Shown here one piece after another: positions 27,090 to 35,380 of a stretch of 64,000 nucleotides of DNA (the stretch's first letter is position 1; the number at the start of each line of letters is the position of its first letter). The notes beneath the pieces are model-generated. The model saw nothing but the letters and a program-made list of their open reading frames with translations, was not told the DNA's origin and ran no database searches. A program made the position numbers and the translations under genes. The stretch comes from Arthrobacter sp. PGP41. Its GTDB lineage: Bacteria; Actinomycetota; Actinomycetes; Actinomycetales; Micrococcaceae. The stretch covers positions 3,162,001 to 3,226,000 of the forward strand of contig NZ_CP026514.1 of the NCBI RefSeq assembly GCF_002953935.1. Reading direction: 5' to 3'.

Positions 27090-27120
27090 GGCTGCGCCCC
27101 AATCTGTTTGCGGCCGGCTG

Positions 27121-27552
27121 CTAAGCGGGAGTGCCGTCCGCAGTGTCCCCGGCCTGCCCGGCCTGCTGGTCCGGCGGCAGGTTCTCCCACAGGCCCATGA
27201 CGTTGCCCTCGGTGTCCTTGAAGTACGCGAAGAAGCCCATTCCGGGGATGGTTTCCCGGGGCTTGACCACGGCACCGCCCAGCGACTCCACTGTCTGCAG
27301 CGTGGCGTTGATGTCCGGCACGTCCACGGTGATCACCGGGGTCTTCAGGTCCGGGTCCCTGGCGAACATGCCGCCGTTGATGGCGCCTGCTTCGGTGGGC
27401 TGGCCGGTTGCCTCGTCCATGGGGGTGGTGATGACCATGTTGTAGTCCATGCCCGGGACGGGGTCGATCCGCCAGCCGAGGGCCTCCTGGTAGAACTTCC
27501 TGGCCCGCTCCTGGTCGTCCGCGGGGATTTCGAAATGCACTACTCCGCCCAT
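27121..27552 (-). CDS. VOC family (glyoxalase-like) protein
   Basis: 143 residues forming the paired beta-alpha-beta-beta-beta modules of the vicinal oxygen chelate fold: VVHFEIPADDQERARKFY at the start and the second-module YFKDTEGNVMGLWE near 117-130. Potential metal ligands are H6 and the late glutamate. Such small stand-alone members include glyoxalases and resistance proteins; substrate not known. The C-terminal tail is Gln/Gly/Asp-rich. Confidence 0.87.
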   Translation of the reverse strand: MGGVVHFEIPADDQERARKFYQEALGWRIDPVPGMDYNMVITTPMDEATGQPTEAGAINGGMFARDPDLKTPVITVDVPDINATLQTVESLGGAVVKPRETIPGMGFFAYFKDTEGNVMGLWENLPPDQQAGQAGDTADGTPA

Positions 27553-27711
27553 TGTTTCCTCCTGGTTTTTCGAGCTTCCGGGCGCGGTGTTTTCCGCACC
27601 ACAGGGTGGAGTCTAGTCCTGGTCACGGGGCTGGTTAAGGGGCTGTTTCCCTCGCCTGCATGGTGCCGCCGGAGCGTTGCTCGCAGGCGGATGTCGCAGG
27701 GGCGTGGGACG

Positions 27712-28701
27712 ATGGAGGACATGACGATTGCAGAGGCACCTCCCCGGCTGGCAGCCGCGGCGGACGCCTCTCTCCGGTGGTATCCGGCCGGCCCGTACCA
27801 CCTTGCCCGCACGCTCGGTCCGCTCCTGCGCGGCAACAGCGATCCGTCCTTCAGCGTCCAGGGGAGCGTCATCTGGAATGCCTTTACGACGACGGACGGC
27901 CCGGCCACTGTGAGGTTCAGCGCGGCTGGCGGGGACCTGGAGCATTGGGTGGATGTCCAGGCGTGGGGACCCGGCGCCGCCGCGGCCGTGGCGGCAGCGC
28001 CCCGGCTCCTGGGTGCCGACGATGACTGGCAGGACTTTGACGAGCCCGCTTTCCATGCCACCCTCCCGCACATGGTCCGTGAAGCACGACGCCGGAGCCT
28101 GGACCTGCGCCTTCCCGCCAGTGGGCGGATGGTGGACCAGCTGGTGCCCATCATCCTCGAGCAGAAGGTCACGGTGATTGAGGCGCGGCGGGCCTACCGG
28201 TATCTGGTGCACCGTTACGGAAGGCCGGCGCCGGCGGCCGGATTGTCCACTCCGGCCGGTTTGCTGGTGCCGCCCGCCGCGTGGCAGTGGCTGCAGGTTC
28301 CCAGCTGGGAATGGCACAGGGCGGGGGTTGGACCACAGCGTTCGGCGACCGTGATGCGGGCGCTGCGGTCCGCCGTCGCACTTGAACGGCTGGCAGCCCT
28401 GCCTGCCCTTGAGGCGGGCGCGAAGCTGCAGGCCATCCCGGGCATCGGCATCTGGACGGCGGCGGAAGTGGTGCAGCGTACGCATGGTTGCCCGGATTCC
28501 ATCTCGGTGGGCGACTACCATCTGGCGGCATACGTGGGGGCCGCTTTGACAGGCCGTCGCACCGATGACGCGGGCATGCTTGACCTGCTGGCTCCGTGGA
28601 AGGGCCACCGGCAGCGGGTGGTCCGGATGATCCAGGCCAGCGGTTTCCGCAAGCCCACCTTCGGCCCGCGGATGACCATCCAGGACCACCGCCGGCACTG
28701 A
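27712..28701 (+). CDS. DNA-3-methyladenine glycosylase, AlkA-like (HhH-GPD)
   Basis: 329 residues from an ATG at 27712 with AGGGG 9 bases upstream; an ATG at 27721 is a close alternative. The C-terminal half is the HhH-GPD fold: LQAIPGIGIWTAAEVV forms the hairpin and the catalytic aspartate is about D268 in SVGDYHLAA. The N-terminal half is the AlkA-type beta domain in diverged form. It excises alkylated purines to start base excision repair. It is the second alkylation-repair glycosylase in the window after the AlkZ-like gene. The frame upstream of 27700 is a shadow. Confidence 0.88.
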   Translation: MEDMTIAEAPPRLAAAADASLRWYPAGPYHLARTLGPLLRGNSDPSFSVQGSVIWNAFTTTDGPATVRFSAAGGDLEHWVDVQAWGPGAAAAVAAAPRLLGADDDWQDFDEPAFHATLPHMVREARRRSLDLRLPASGRMVDQLVPIILEQKVTVIEARRAYRYLVHRYGRPAPAAGLSTPAGLLVPPAAWQWLQVPSWEWHRAGVGPQRSATVMRALRSAVALERLAALPALEAGAKLQAIPGIGIWTAAEVVQRTHGCPDSISVGDYHLAAYVGAALTGRRTDDAGMLDLLAPWKGHRQRVVRMIQASGFRKPTFGPRMTIQDHRRH

Positions 28702-28813
28702 CGCCGCCCCCGGCTGTCCAGGTGCCCGTGGACTGGCCCCGCAGTTGGGTATAGCGTGGCGCCAGGGAGCCCTTTCGAGGGGCCCCGGCAAGCCGCATCC
28801 TCCGGAGTCACCC

Positions 28814-29782
28814 ATGATTCACACGGACAAGCTGAGCAAGACCTTCACCGTCAAGAAGGAAACCGTGGAAGCCGTCAGGGGCGTCGACATCGACGTTGCC
28901 CCCGGGGAGCTGGTGGCGTTCCTGGGTCCCAACGGTGCGGGCAAGTCGACGACCCTGCGGATGCTCACCACCCTGCTCCGCCCCACCTCCGGCTCCGCCA
29001 CCGTGGCCGGGGTGGACGTCACCGCGGATCCGGCAGGGGTTCGGGCACGGATCGGCTACATCGGCCAGGGCAACGGCGGCGGGCACAGCTTCCGCGTGAT
29101 TGATGAACTGGTGATGCAGGGCCGTTTCTACGGCATGAACAGCAGCGACGCCGCCGCCCGCGCCCAGGAACTGCTCCGGTCGATGGACCTCTCGGACCTC
29201 GCCAAACGCACGGTGGTCAAGCTCTCCGGCGGCCAGCGGCGCCGGATGGACGTTGCGCTGGGCCTGATGCATTCCCCCAAGCTGCTGTTCCTGGACGAGC
29301 CGTCCACCGGGATGGATCCGCAGAACCGGGCCAACCTCTGGGACCACATCATGCGGCTTCGCCGGGAGCACGGCACCACCATCGTCCTGACCACGCACTA
29401 CATGGATGAAGCGGATTCCATGTCGGAGCGGGTCATCGTCATCGACCACGGCCGGATCATTGCCGATGACACGGCCGCGCGCCTGAAAGCCAACCTCGCC
29501 GGCGACCTGCTGGCCGTCGAGGTGGCGGCTGAGTCGGCGCCGGGCGTGCGGGGATTGCTGGGACGGGCCGCGGCGGGCGGCGAACTACAGGAAAACAGGC
29601 TCGACGGGGTGGTGACCTTCCGGTTGCGCCTGCCCGAAGGCGCACGGCTCGCCCCGGCCCTGCTGAAGGAAATGGACGACGCCGGCGCTCCCGCACAGTC
29701 GCTTGAACTAAAGCCGCCCACCCTGGATGACGTGTTCCTGGAACTGACCGGGCGCAACCTCCGGGAAGGAGCGAACCGGTGA
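28814..29782 (+). CDS. ABC transporter ATP-binding protein, DrrA-like
   Basis: 322 residues from the ATG at 28814. Walker A GPNGAGKST (38-46), Q-loop near IGYIGQGN, signature LSGGQRRRMD, Walker B LLFLDEPSTGMDP and the H-loop in TTHYMDEAD are complete. A C-terminal DUF4162-type domain (from about 225) marks the DrrA/NodI exporter group. It is translationally coupled to the permease through a four-base overlap (GTGA). Exporters of this type move hydrophobic compounds or drugs. Confidence 0.92.
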   Translation: MIHTDKLSKTFTVKKETVEAVRGVDIDVAPGELVAFLGPNGAGKSTTLRMLTTLLRPTSGSATVAGVDVTADPAGVRARIGYIGQGNGGGHSFRVIDELVMQGRFYGMNSSDAAARAQELLRSMDLSDLAKRTVVKLSGGQRRRMDVALGLMHSPKLLFLDEPSTGMDPQNRANLWDHIMRLRREHGTTIVLTTHYMDEADSMSERVIVIDHGRIIADDTAARLKANLAGDLLAVEVAAESAPGVRGLLGRAAAGGELQENRLDGVVTFRLRLPEGARLAPALLKEMDDAGAPAQSLELKPPTLDDVFLELTGRNLREGANR

Positions 29783-30585
29783 GCGTGGAAAGTCCTGGCG
29801 CGATGCGCGAAAGGCCCGGCCTGGGCCAGGTCCTGCGCGACACCAGGTACGTCTTCTGGCGCGAGATGCTGCTGCCGCTGCGCGACCCGTTTTCCCTGGT
29901 CTTCTCCCTGATCCAGCCGCTGGTGTTCCTGGGCCTGTTCGGCCCGCTGCTCAGCGCCTCCGTGGGCGCCCCGGCGTTCGGCGGGCAGTCCACGCTGCAG
30001 TGGTTCCTGCCGGGTGTGGTGGTCATGATCGCCCTGTTCGGCACCTCGATGACCGGTTCAAACCTCCAGTACGAGCTGATGACCGGATCCTATGAGCGGA
30101 TCCTCGCCACTCCCCTGTCCCGCTCGTCCCTGATGATCGGTCGGGCGCTGAAGGAGTGGGCGCCGCTGGTGGTCCAGGGGCTGCTCATCGCCCTGGTCTG
30201 CATCCCGTTTGGCTTTGTCTTCCACCCCCTGCACGTGCTGGCCGGGCTGGTGATCCTCGGGATCTTCGGCGTCGGCATCGGCGCGCTCTCCTATGCCCTG
30301 GCGCTGGTGTCGCAGAACAAGGAATGGATTTTCTGGGGCGTGCAGCAGACGCTGCTCTTCCCGCTGATGATCCTCTCCGGGATCATGCTCCCTCTCGAGG
30401 CCGGCCCGGCCTGGATGAAGACCGCCAGCATGTTCAATCCCCTGACGTACCTGGTGAACGCCGAACGGGAACTGTTCGCCGGGACCATCGGCGGGCACAC
30501 CCTGTGGGGACTTGTGGCAGCAGCGGTGACGGCCGCCGTCGGACTGGTGGTCGGCGTGCGGGCGATTAACCGCACCATCAGGTAG
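29779..30585 (+). CDS. ABC-2 type permease, DrrB-like
   Basis: 268 residues from a GTG at 29779 overlapping the ATP-binding gene's stop. Six membrane helices follow a cytoplasmic amphipathic segment REMLLPLRDPFSLVFSL. The family motif near MILSGIMLPLEAGPAWM and FNPLTYLVNAER is clear. With the preceding ATPase it forms a two-gene exporter; two copies of each subunit are expected. Transcription ends near the hairpin at 30602-30660. Confidence 0.92.
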   Translation: MSVESPGAMRERPGLGQVLRDTRYVFWREMLLPLRDPFSLVFSLIQPLVFLGLFGPLLSASVGAPAFGGQSTLQWFLPGVVVMIALFGTSMTGSNLQYELMTGSYERILATPLSRSSLMIGRALKEWAPLVVQGLLIALVCIPFGFVFHPLHVLAGLVILGIFGVGIGALSYALALVSQNKEWIFWGVQQTLLFPLMILSGIMLPLEAGPAWMKTASMFNPLTYLVNAERELFAGTIGGHTLWGLVAAAVTAAVGLVVGVRAINRTIR

Positions 30586-30601
30586 CAGCGGGACCACTGC
30601 A

Positions 30602-30660
30602 ACGCGGGGTCACTCCTAGCCCGATAAAGCCGGATTATCGGGCGGAAAGTGACCCCGCGT
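30602..30660. repeat. Long hairpin, CGCGGGGTCACT family, copy 2
   Basis: An outer 13-base perfect inverted repeat (30602-30614 with 30648-30660) encloses a separate 9-base one (GCCCGATAA at 30619-30627 with TTATCGGGC at 30635-30643). It follows the DrrB-like gene and overlaps the 3' end of the minus-strand DUF559 gene, supplying its last codons and its TAA stop. Confidence 0.85.
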
Positions 30661-31576
30661 CATGGCGGGAATAGGCCCGTTTGATTCTGGCGATGAGATC
30701 CTGAAAACTGTCGGCGAGGTCATCTGCGTTCGGCTTGAAATAGGACCAACCCGCATTGATGAAGAATTCGTCGCGACGGTTGTCGCGCGACTGTTGTTCC
30801 CTCGTCCGGTGATGGGCGCCGTCGTACTGCACCGCGATCCGGTGCCTTCGATACCCAAGGTCGGCTGCAGGCGACCTTGGATCGCCGGGGTTAAGACGGA
30901 GCTGCAATTCGGGTTCGGGGAGGCGCGCGTCCAAGAGCGCCAGCCGCAGGAACGTTTCCGGGAGGGAATCCGACCCTACCCGCATCTCATCCAACGCCAG
31001 TCGCGCCTTTTCGACACCTTTCATGTTGGGATGCTGCCGTATCAAAAGGCGCAGACCTTCCTTGTAGGCAAACGGCAGGCTGCGGAACTCCAACTCCGGC
31101 CGGGGAGTGCGGATCAGTTGGTCCCCCATGGCCACGAGATACCGCAAGGGAAGCTTATGGGCCAGATCAAGCCACGTTCGAGCGGGACAGCTGACCCTGA
31201 TCCCGTCAATCTCCATGACTTCGCCGGGAATTACACGCACGCGGTGACCGATGACCCCGGCCCGGCGGACCCTTGGTAATCCGTGAGGCTTGCTGAGATG
31301 GATGAGCGGCTCCTGGCCAAGCCATGGAGGGAGACCCAGATCGAAGAAGATACCAGCAGTCTCGTGCGACACCCAAGCGTCCGGGGTGGCAGCACACAGC
31401 ACGCGTGCCCGCTCGACAATGGAAGGCTCGCGGCCGGTGTGCACCCGGATTAGGCGTCCTGCTCCCATCAGGTCCTTGGCCCGCAAACGGTTCGGCGCAA
31501 CACCCAGGGTCCGCGCCTGATAGATCGTGAATGGAAGTTTTGAGAGCTCCTCGGGGAGTGGCTTCGCAGTAACCAT
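30635..31576 (-). CDS. AbiEi-like N-terminus plus DUF559 (Vsr-like) nuclease domain
   Basis: 313 residues from the ATG at 31576 (MVTAKPLPEE); 34 more residues are open upstream but they would be encoded by the repeat at 31642 and are rejected. The N-terminal part resembles the AbiEi-type antitoxin winged helix and linker (SCPARTWLDLA). The C-terminal part is the DUF559 fold related to very-short-patch endonucleases: AADLGYRRHRIAVQYDGAHH with acidic and QYDG residues in catalytic spacing. Such genes are common, multi-copy orphans in actinobacteria; role unknown. Its stop and last eight residues lie inside the hairpin repeat. Confidence 0.82.
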   Translation of the reverse strand: MVTAKPLPEELSKLPFTIYQARTLGVAPNRLRAKDLMGAGRLIRVHTGREPSIVERARVLCAATPDAWVSHETAGIFFDLGLPPWLGQEPLIHLSKPHGLPRVRRAGVIGHRVRVIPGEVMEIDGIRVSCPARTWLDLAHKLPLRYLVAMGDQLIRTPRPELEFRSLPFAYKEGLRLLIRQHPNMKGVEKARLALDEMRVGSDSLPETFLRLALLDARLPEPELQLRLNPGDPRSPAADLGYRRHRIAVQYDGAHHRTREQQSRDNRRDEFFINAGWSYFKPNADDLADSFQDLIARIKRAYSRHDAGSLSAR

Positions 31577-31641
31577 GCCACCCAGTGTGCGCGTTCGTGC
31601 AGAACAGCGTCTCAAGTTATCCACAGGGCGCCGTTCCCTCG

Positions 31642-31706
31642 GCAACGCGGGGTCACTCCCTGCCGGAGAAACCCGCATTATCGGGCAGAAAGTGACCCCG
31701 CGTTGC
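31642..31706. repeat. Long hairpin, CGCGGGGTCACT family, copy 3
   Basis: A 16-base perfect outer inverted repeat (31642-31657 with 31691-31706) with an inner, mismatched CTGCC/GGCAG stem. It lies in the gap between the acyl-CoA synthetase stop and the DUF559 start, so one gene of this strand is bracketed by copies 2 and 3. Confidence 0.85.
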
Positions 31707-31728
31707 TGTAGGTGCAGTGGAGGGCGAG

Positions 31729-33405
31729 TCAGATACCCAGCCGGGCCACTGCTTCCTCGCGCATCTCCACTTTGCGCACCTTCCCGGAGACTGTCATGGG
31801 GAAGCTCGCCCGGATGTCCACATAGCGCGGGACCTTATAGTGCGCCAGGCGCCCGCGGCAGAAGTCCGAAACAGCGGAAGCATCCAGTGGTTCCGCCCCT
31901 GGTTCCAGGATGATGCAGGCCATCAGTTCCTCGCCGTATTGCGCATCCGGGACACCGATGACCTGCACGTCCCGGATGGACGGATGGGTGTAGAGGAACT
32001 CCTCGATTTCCCGGGGATAGATGTTCTCTCCGCCCCTGATCACCATGTCCTTGATCCGGCCCTCGATCACCACGTAGCCGTCCCCGTCCATGCGGGCGAG
32101 GTCCCCGGTGTGGATCCATCCCTCGGTGTCGATGGCCTCGGCCGTCTTGTCGGGCTGGCTCCAGTACCCTTCCATCACCGCGTAGCCCCGGGTGCACAGC
32201 TCGCCGATTTGCCCGCGCTCCAGGACATCTCCGGAGCCCGGATCCACGATCTTGCTTTCCAGGTGCGGCATGGTCCGTCCCACTGTTTCGGTGCGGTGCT
32301 GCAGGGTATCGCCCTGCCGGGTCATGGTGGACACCGGAGACGTTTCCGTCATCCCGTAGCAGATGGCCACATCCCGCATGTTCATCTCCGAGATCACCCG
32401 GTTCATCACCTCGATGGGGCAGAGGGAGCCGGCCATGACGCCGGTGCGCAGGGTCGAGAGGTCGTAGGACGCAAAGTCGGGCAGCGCCAGTTCGGCGATG
32501 AACATGGTGGGCACGCCGTACAGTGACGTGCCGCCAAAATCCTGCACAGCCTCCAGGGCCGCTGCGGGGTTGAAGCCGCGGCTGGGAATGATGGTGGCCG
32601 CACCGTGGCTGAGGGCGTTGAGGTTGCCGATCACCATGCCGAAGCAATGGTAGAACGGCACCGGAATCACCACCCGGTCGTGCTCCGTGTAGCCGAGCAG
32701 CTCGCCAATGGAAAACCCGTTGTTCAGGATGTTGTGGTGCGTAAGGGTGGCTCCTTTTGGGAATCCCGTGGTCCCGGACGTGTACTGCAGGTTGATGGGA
32801 TCGTGCGGGCCGAGTTCAGCCATGCGGGCCTTCAGGCCGGAATGTCCGACGGCGTCAGCGCGCCGAAGCAGTTCGGCGTAGGTCAGCTCCGCGTCACTGA
32901 GGGGGACGCCGGCGTCGAACCCTTCCCCGCCTGGTGCCGGGAGGAAAACGAGCTCCTTCAGGTCCGGGCAAACGGCGAGCGCCCGGCGGGCCATGCCCAC
33001 GTAGTCGCTGTTCCGGTCCGACGGGGCGGTGACCAGCATCCGCATGCCGTTCTGCTTTACCACGAATTCCAGCTCGTGGCTGCGGTAGGCCGGGTTGACG
33101 TTCACCAGGATGGCGCCGGCCTTGGCCGTGGCGTACTGCAGCAGCGTCCACTCGGCGCAGTTCGGGCTCCAGATCCCCACCCGGTCCCCTTTGGCGACGC
33201 CCATGGCGAGGAGCGCACGCGCCAGCCTGTCGACGTCGTCATTCATTTTTGTGTAGCTCCAGCGGCGCGCATCCGCCCCCGGAACAGGCGCCGCCTCAAT
33301 CAGCGCGTCGTGGAACGGGAACCGCTCCACCACCCGCTCAAAGTTCTGGCCAATGGTCTCCTCGAGCAGCGGGACGTCAGTGTCCCCGGCTGTGTAAGCG
33401 CGCAT
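31729..33405 (-). CDS. AMP-dependent acyl-CoA synthetase/ligase
   Basis: 558 residues of the ANL superfamily, activating a carboxylic acid to acyl-AMP and then acyl-CoA. The P-loop is YTSGTTGFPKGATLTH, followed by YGMTETSP, the GWIHTGDLARMDGDGY aspartate segment and GRIKDMVIRGGENIYP. The adenylation lysine lies in the C-terminal TVSGKVRKVEM. It resembles the medium-chain AcsF/YngI group. No other beta-oxidation genes are next to it, so the chain length is not assigned. Confidence 0.92.
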   Translation of the reverse strand: MRAYTAGDTDVPLLEETIGQNFERVVERFPFHDALIEAAPVPGADARRWSYTKMNDDVDRLARALLAMGVAKGDRVGIWSPNCAEWTLLQYATAKAGAILVNVNPAYRSHELEFVVKQNGMRMLVTAPSDRNSDYVGMARRALAVCPDLKELVFLPAPGGEGFDAGVPLSDAELTYAELLRRADAVGHSGLKARMAELGPHDPINLQYTSGTTGFPKGATLTHHNILNNGFSIGELLGYTEHDRVVIPVPFYHCFGMVIGNLNALSHGAATIIPSRGFNPAAALEAVQDFGGTSLYGVPTMFIAELALPDFASYDLSTLRTGVMAGSLCPIEVMNRVISEMNMRDVAICYGMTETSPVSTMTRQGDTLQHRTETVGRTMPHLESKIVDPGSGDVLERGQIGELCTRGYAVMEGYWSQPDKTAEAIDTEGWIHTGDLARMDGDGYVVIEGRIKDMVIRGGENIYPREIEEFLYTHPSIRDVQVIGVPDAQYGEELMACIILEPGAEPLDASAVSDFCRGRLAHYKVPRYVDIRASFPMTVSGKVRKVEMREEAVARLGI

Positions 33406-33511
33406 GGTGGCACGCTACCAAGTGGCCCCCGGCAATAAAAGCACCGCTGAACCACGGGTGTCCGGCGCAACAGAGGCAAAGCCCTCCCCTGCTGCCGGTA
33501 TTGTGAAATCC

Positions 33512-33790
33512 ATGAGTTCACCCATTGACCTGCAGGCAACGTTCATCCCCAACGACGGCGAGTTCCACCGTGTAAAGCTGGCCCTCGAAATAGCCATCGA
33601 TGAGGTGGTGAACGAACCGGGCTGCATCCGTTACGAGCTGACCGAAGCCACAGAAGAGAAGCTGGTCCTGACCGAACAGTGGGCGTCGGAGGAGGACCTG
33701 GCCAAGCATTCCAAGGGCATCGCGGTGCAGGACCTCAACGAATCACTGAGCGCGCTGCTGGCGGAGCCGGTCAAGGTGGAACGGATCTAG
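33512..33790 (+). CDS. ABM-domain quinol monooxygenase-like protein
   Basis: 92 residues from the ATG at 33512; a GTG at 33503 in frame is a weaker choice. It has the small ferredoxin-like ABM fold of the YgiN family: GCIRYELTEA, LVLTEQWASEEDLAKHSKG and the C-terminal AEPVKVERI strand. YgiN-like proteins oxidise quinols or related phenols without cofactor. It runs divergently from the acyl-CoA synthetase and is followed immediately by hairpin copy 4. Confidence 0.85.
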   Translation: MSSPIDLQATFIPNDGEFHRVKLALEIAIDEVVNEPGCIRYELTEATEEKLVLTEQWASEEDLAKHSKGIAVQDLNESLSALLAEPVKVERI

Positions 33791-33796
33791 CTACAA

Positions 33797-33859
33797 CAAC
33801 GCGGGGTCACTCCGCGCCCGAAGAACCGAGGTTATTGGGCGCGGAGTGACCCCGCGTTG
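33797..33859. repeat. Long hairpin, CGCGGGGTCACT family, copy 4
   Basis: The longest of the four: a perfect 23-base inverted repeat (33797-33819 with 33837-33859) with a 17-base loop that contains AACC/GGTT. It lies between the convergent ends of the ABM-domain gene and the thioredoxin gene, and can terminate both. Confidence 0.88.
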
Positions 33860-33874
33860 CTTTAAGGAGGTGGG

Positions 33875-34297
33875 TCAGTCCGGGATCTGGGTTCCGTCCT
33901 GGGGTCCGGCATGCTTGCCAGCCGTTGCTCCGGCTTCTTCCCGCTGGCGGGCCACATGGGCATGGACTTCCTCCATGTCAAGCGCCTTCACGGCGTCCAC
34001 CACCTGTTCGAGCTGCTGGGCGTTCAGCGCACCGGGCTGCGAGAACACCAGCACCTTTTCACGGAAGGCCATCAGGGTGGGGATCGACGAGATGCCTGCC
34101 TCGGCGGCGAGCTGCTGCTCCGCCTCCGTGTCCACCTTGGTGAAGAGGACATCCGGGTGCTTCTCTGAGACCGCCGAATACGTGGGCCCGAACTGCTTGC
34201 AGGGGCCGCACCATTCTGCCCAGAAATCCACCAGGACAATGTCGTTGCCTTCGATGGTGGATGCGAACTGTTCACCTGTGATGTCACGAGTAGCCAT
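33875..34297 (-). CDS. Thioredoxin family protein
   Basis: 140 residues: a thioredoxin domain (1-105) with the standard active site W-C30-G-P-C33 in DFWAEWCGPCKQF and the cis-proline in SSIPTLMAF. A charged 35-residue extension follows (HAHVARQREEAGATAGKHAG) that typical thioredoxins of about 108 residues lack. It should act as a cytoplasmic dithiol reductase. No thioredoxin reductase is adjacent. Confidence 0.92.
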   Translation of the reverse strand: MATRDITGEQFASTIEGNDIVLVDFWAEWCGPCKQFGPTYSAVSEKHPDVLFTKVDTEAEQQLAAEAGISSIPTLMAFREKVLVFSQPGALNAQQLEQVVDAVKALDMEEVHAHVARQREEAGATAGKHAGPQDGTQIPD

Positions 34298-34456
34298 GCG
34301 TCAACGGTACGCGTGATGGCCCGGCATGTCCTGCGCGGAGGGCCCTTGTTCGCTCCCCGCGTCATCGGGAATAACCGTGAGCCTTCCATGTACACGGGGC
34401 GCGGGGGCACCTAGTCTTGGGGTCAACCGCCGCTGCGTTCGCGTCCAGGAGGGCTT

Positions 34457-35380
34457 GTGGCAACCGCTGTCTCTGCGAAGTCACTGACCAAGAAATTCGG
34501 CCGCCGGGAAGTGCTCCACGGCGTGGACTTCGCCGTGGAGGCAGGCTCCGTGTTCGGGGTGATCGGACCCAACGGTGCAGGAAAGACCACCACCATGCGC
34601 TGCCTGCTGGACATCATCCGCCCCACCAGCGGGGAAATCCGGGTGCTGGGGGTGGAGCCCAGGGCTGGCGGCCCTGGACTGCGGCGCCGCATCGGATACC
34701 TTCCCGGGGAGTTGTTCCTTGCGGGACGGGTGACGGGACGCAAACTGCTTTCCCACTATGAGGCCATCAGCGGGCCGGTGCCGCCGGGCCGGATTGACCA
34801 GCTGGCGGAGCGGCTGGGACTGGACCTTGACCGGCATACGCGCCAGCTGTCAAAAGGCAACAAGCAGAAGCTCGGGCTGGTGCAGGCGTTTATGCACCAG
34901 CCGGAACTGCTGGTCCTCGATGAACCCACCAGCGGCCTGGATCCGCTGGTCCAGCAGGAGTTCCACGCGATGGTGCGGGAGGCGAGACACCGCGGACAGA
35001 CCATCTTCCTCAGCTCGCACGTCCTGAGCGAGGTCCAGCAGACAGCGGATACAGTTGCCATCCTGCGCGATGGGCGGATCATCACCGTCGAGTCCGTGGA
35101 AGGGCTGCGCGAAGGCGCCATCCGGCACCTCCGCTTCACCGCGTCCGGCATCGCAGCGCACGACGCCGTGGCGCAGCTGGCCCGGGTGCCCGGCGTCGGG
35201 CAGGTGCAGGTGCTGGAGGCGGACGGCAGCGTGACGCTGTCCGCTGTACTGGAGGGCGCCATCCAGCCGCTGGTCCGGATGCTGGACTCCCTCCAGCTGA
35301 CCGACCTCGTCCTGGAGGAGCCTGACCTGGAGGAAGCCGTGCTGAAGATGTACGCCGGCGAGCCGGAGGACGCCCGGTGA
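34457..35380 (+). CDS. ABC transporter ATP-binding protein
   Basis: 307 residues from a GTG at 34457, with AGGAGGG ending 3 bases upstream. Walker A GPNGAGKTT (37-45), signature variant QLSKGNKQKLGL, Walker B LLVLDEPTSGLDP and SSHVLSEVQQ are present. A C-terminal domain of about 90 residues follows the nucleotide-binding domain. The signature SKGNKQK variant is typical of the multidrug/antibiotic exporter group that works with a large or split ABC-2 permease. It overlaps the permease gene by four bases (GTGA). Confidence 0.9.
   Translation: MATAVSAKSLTKKFGRREVLHGVDFAVEAGSVFGVIGPNGAGKTTTMRCLLDIIRPTSGEIRVLGVEPRAGGPGLRRRIGYLPGELFLAGRVTGRKLLSHYEAISGPVPPGRIDQLAERLGLDLDRHTRQLSKGNKQKLGLVQAFMHQPELLVLDEPTSGLDPLVQQEFHAMVREARHRGQTIFLSSHVLSEVQQTADTVAILRDGRIITVESVEGLREGAIRHLRFTASGIAAHDAVAQLARVPGVGQVQVLEADGSVTLSAVLEGAIQPLVRMLDSLQLTDLVLEEPDLEEAVLKMYAGEPEDAR

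Noticed and set aside
31577..31678. Longer N-terminus of the DUF559 gene
   Set aside because: Those codons would be translated from the hairpin repeat copy 3 and resemble no family member; the ATG at 31576 begins the family sequence.
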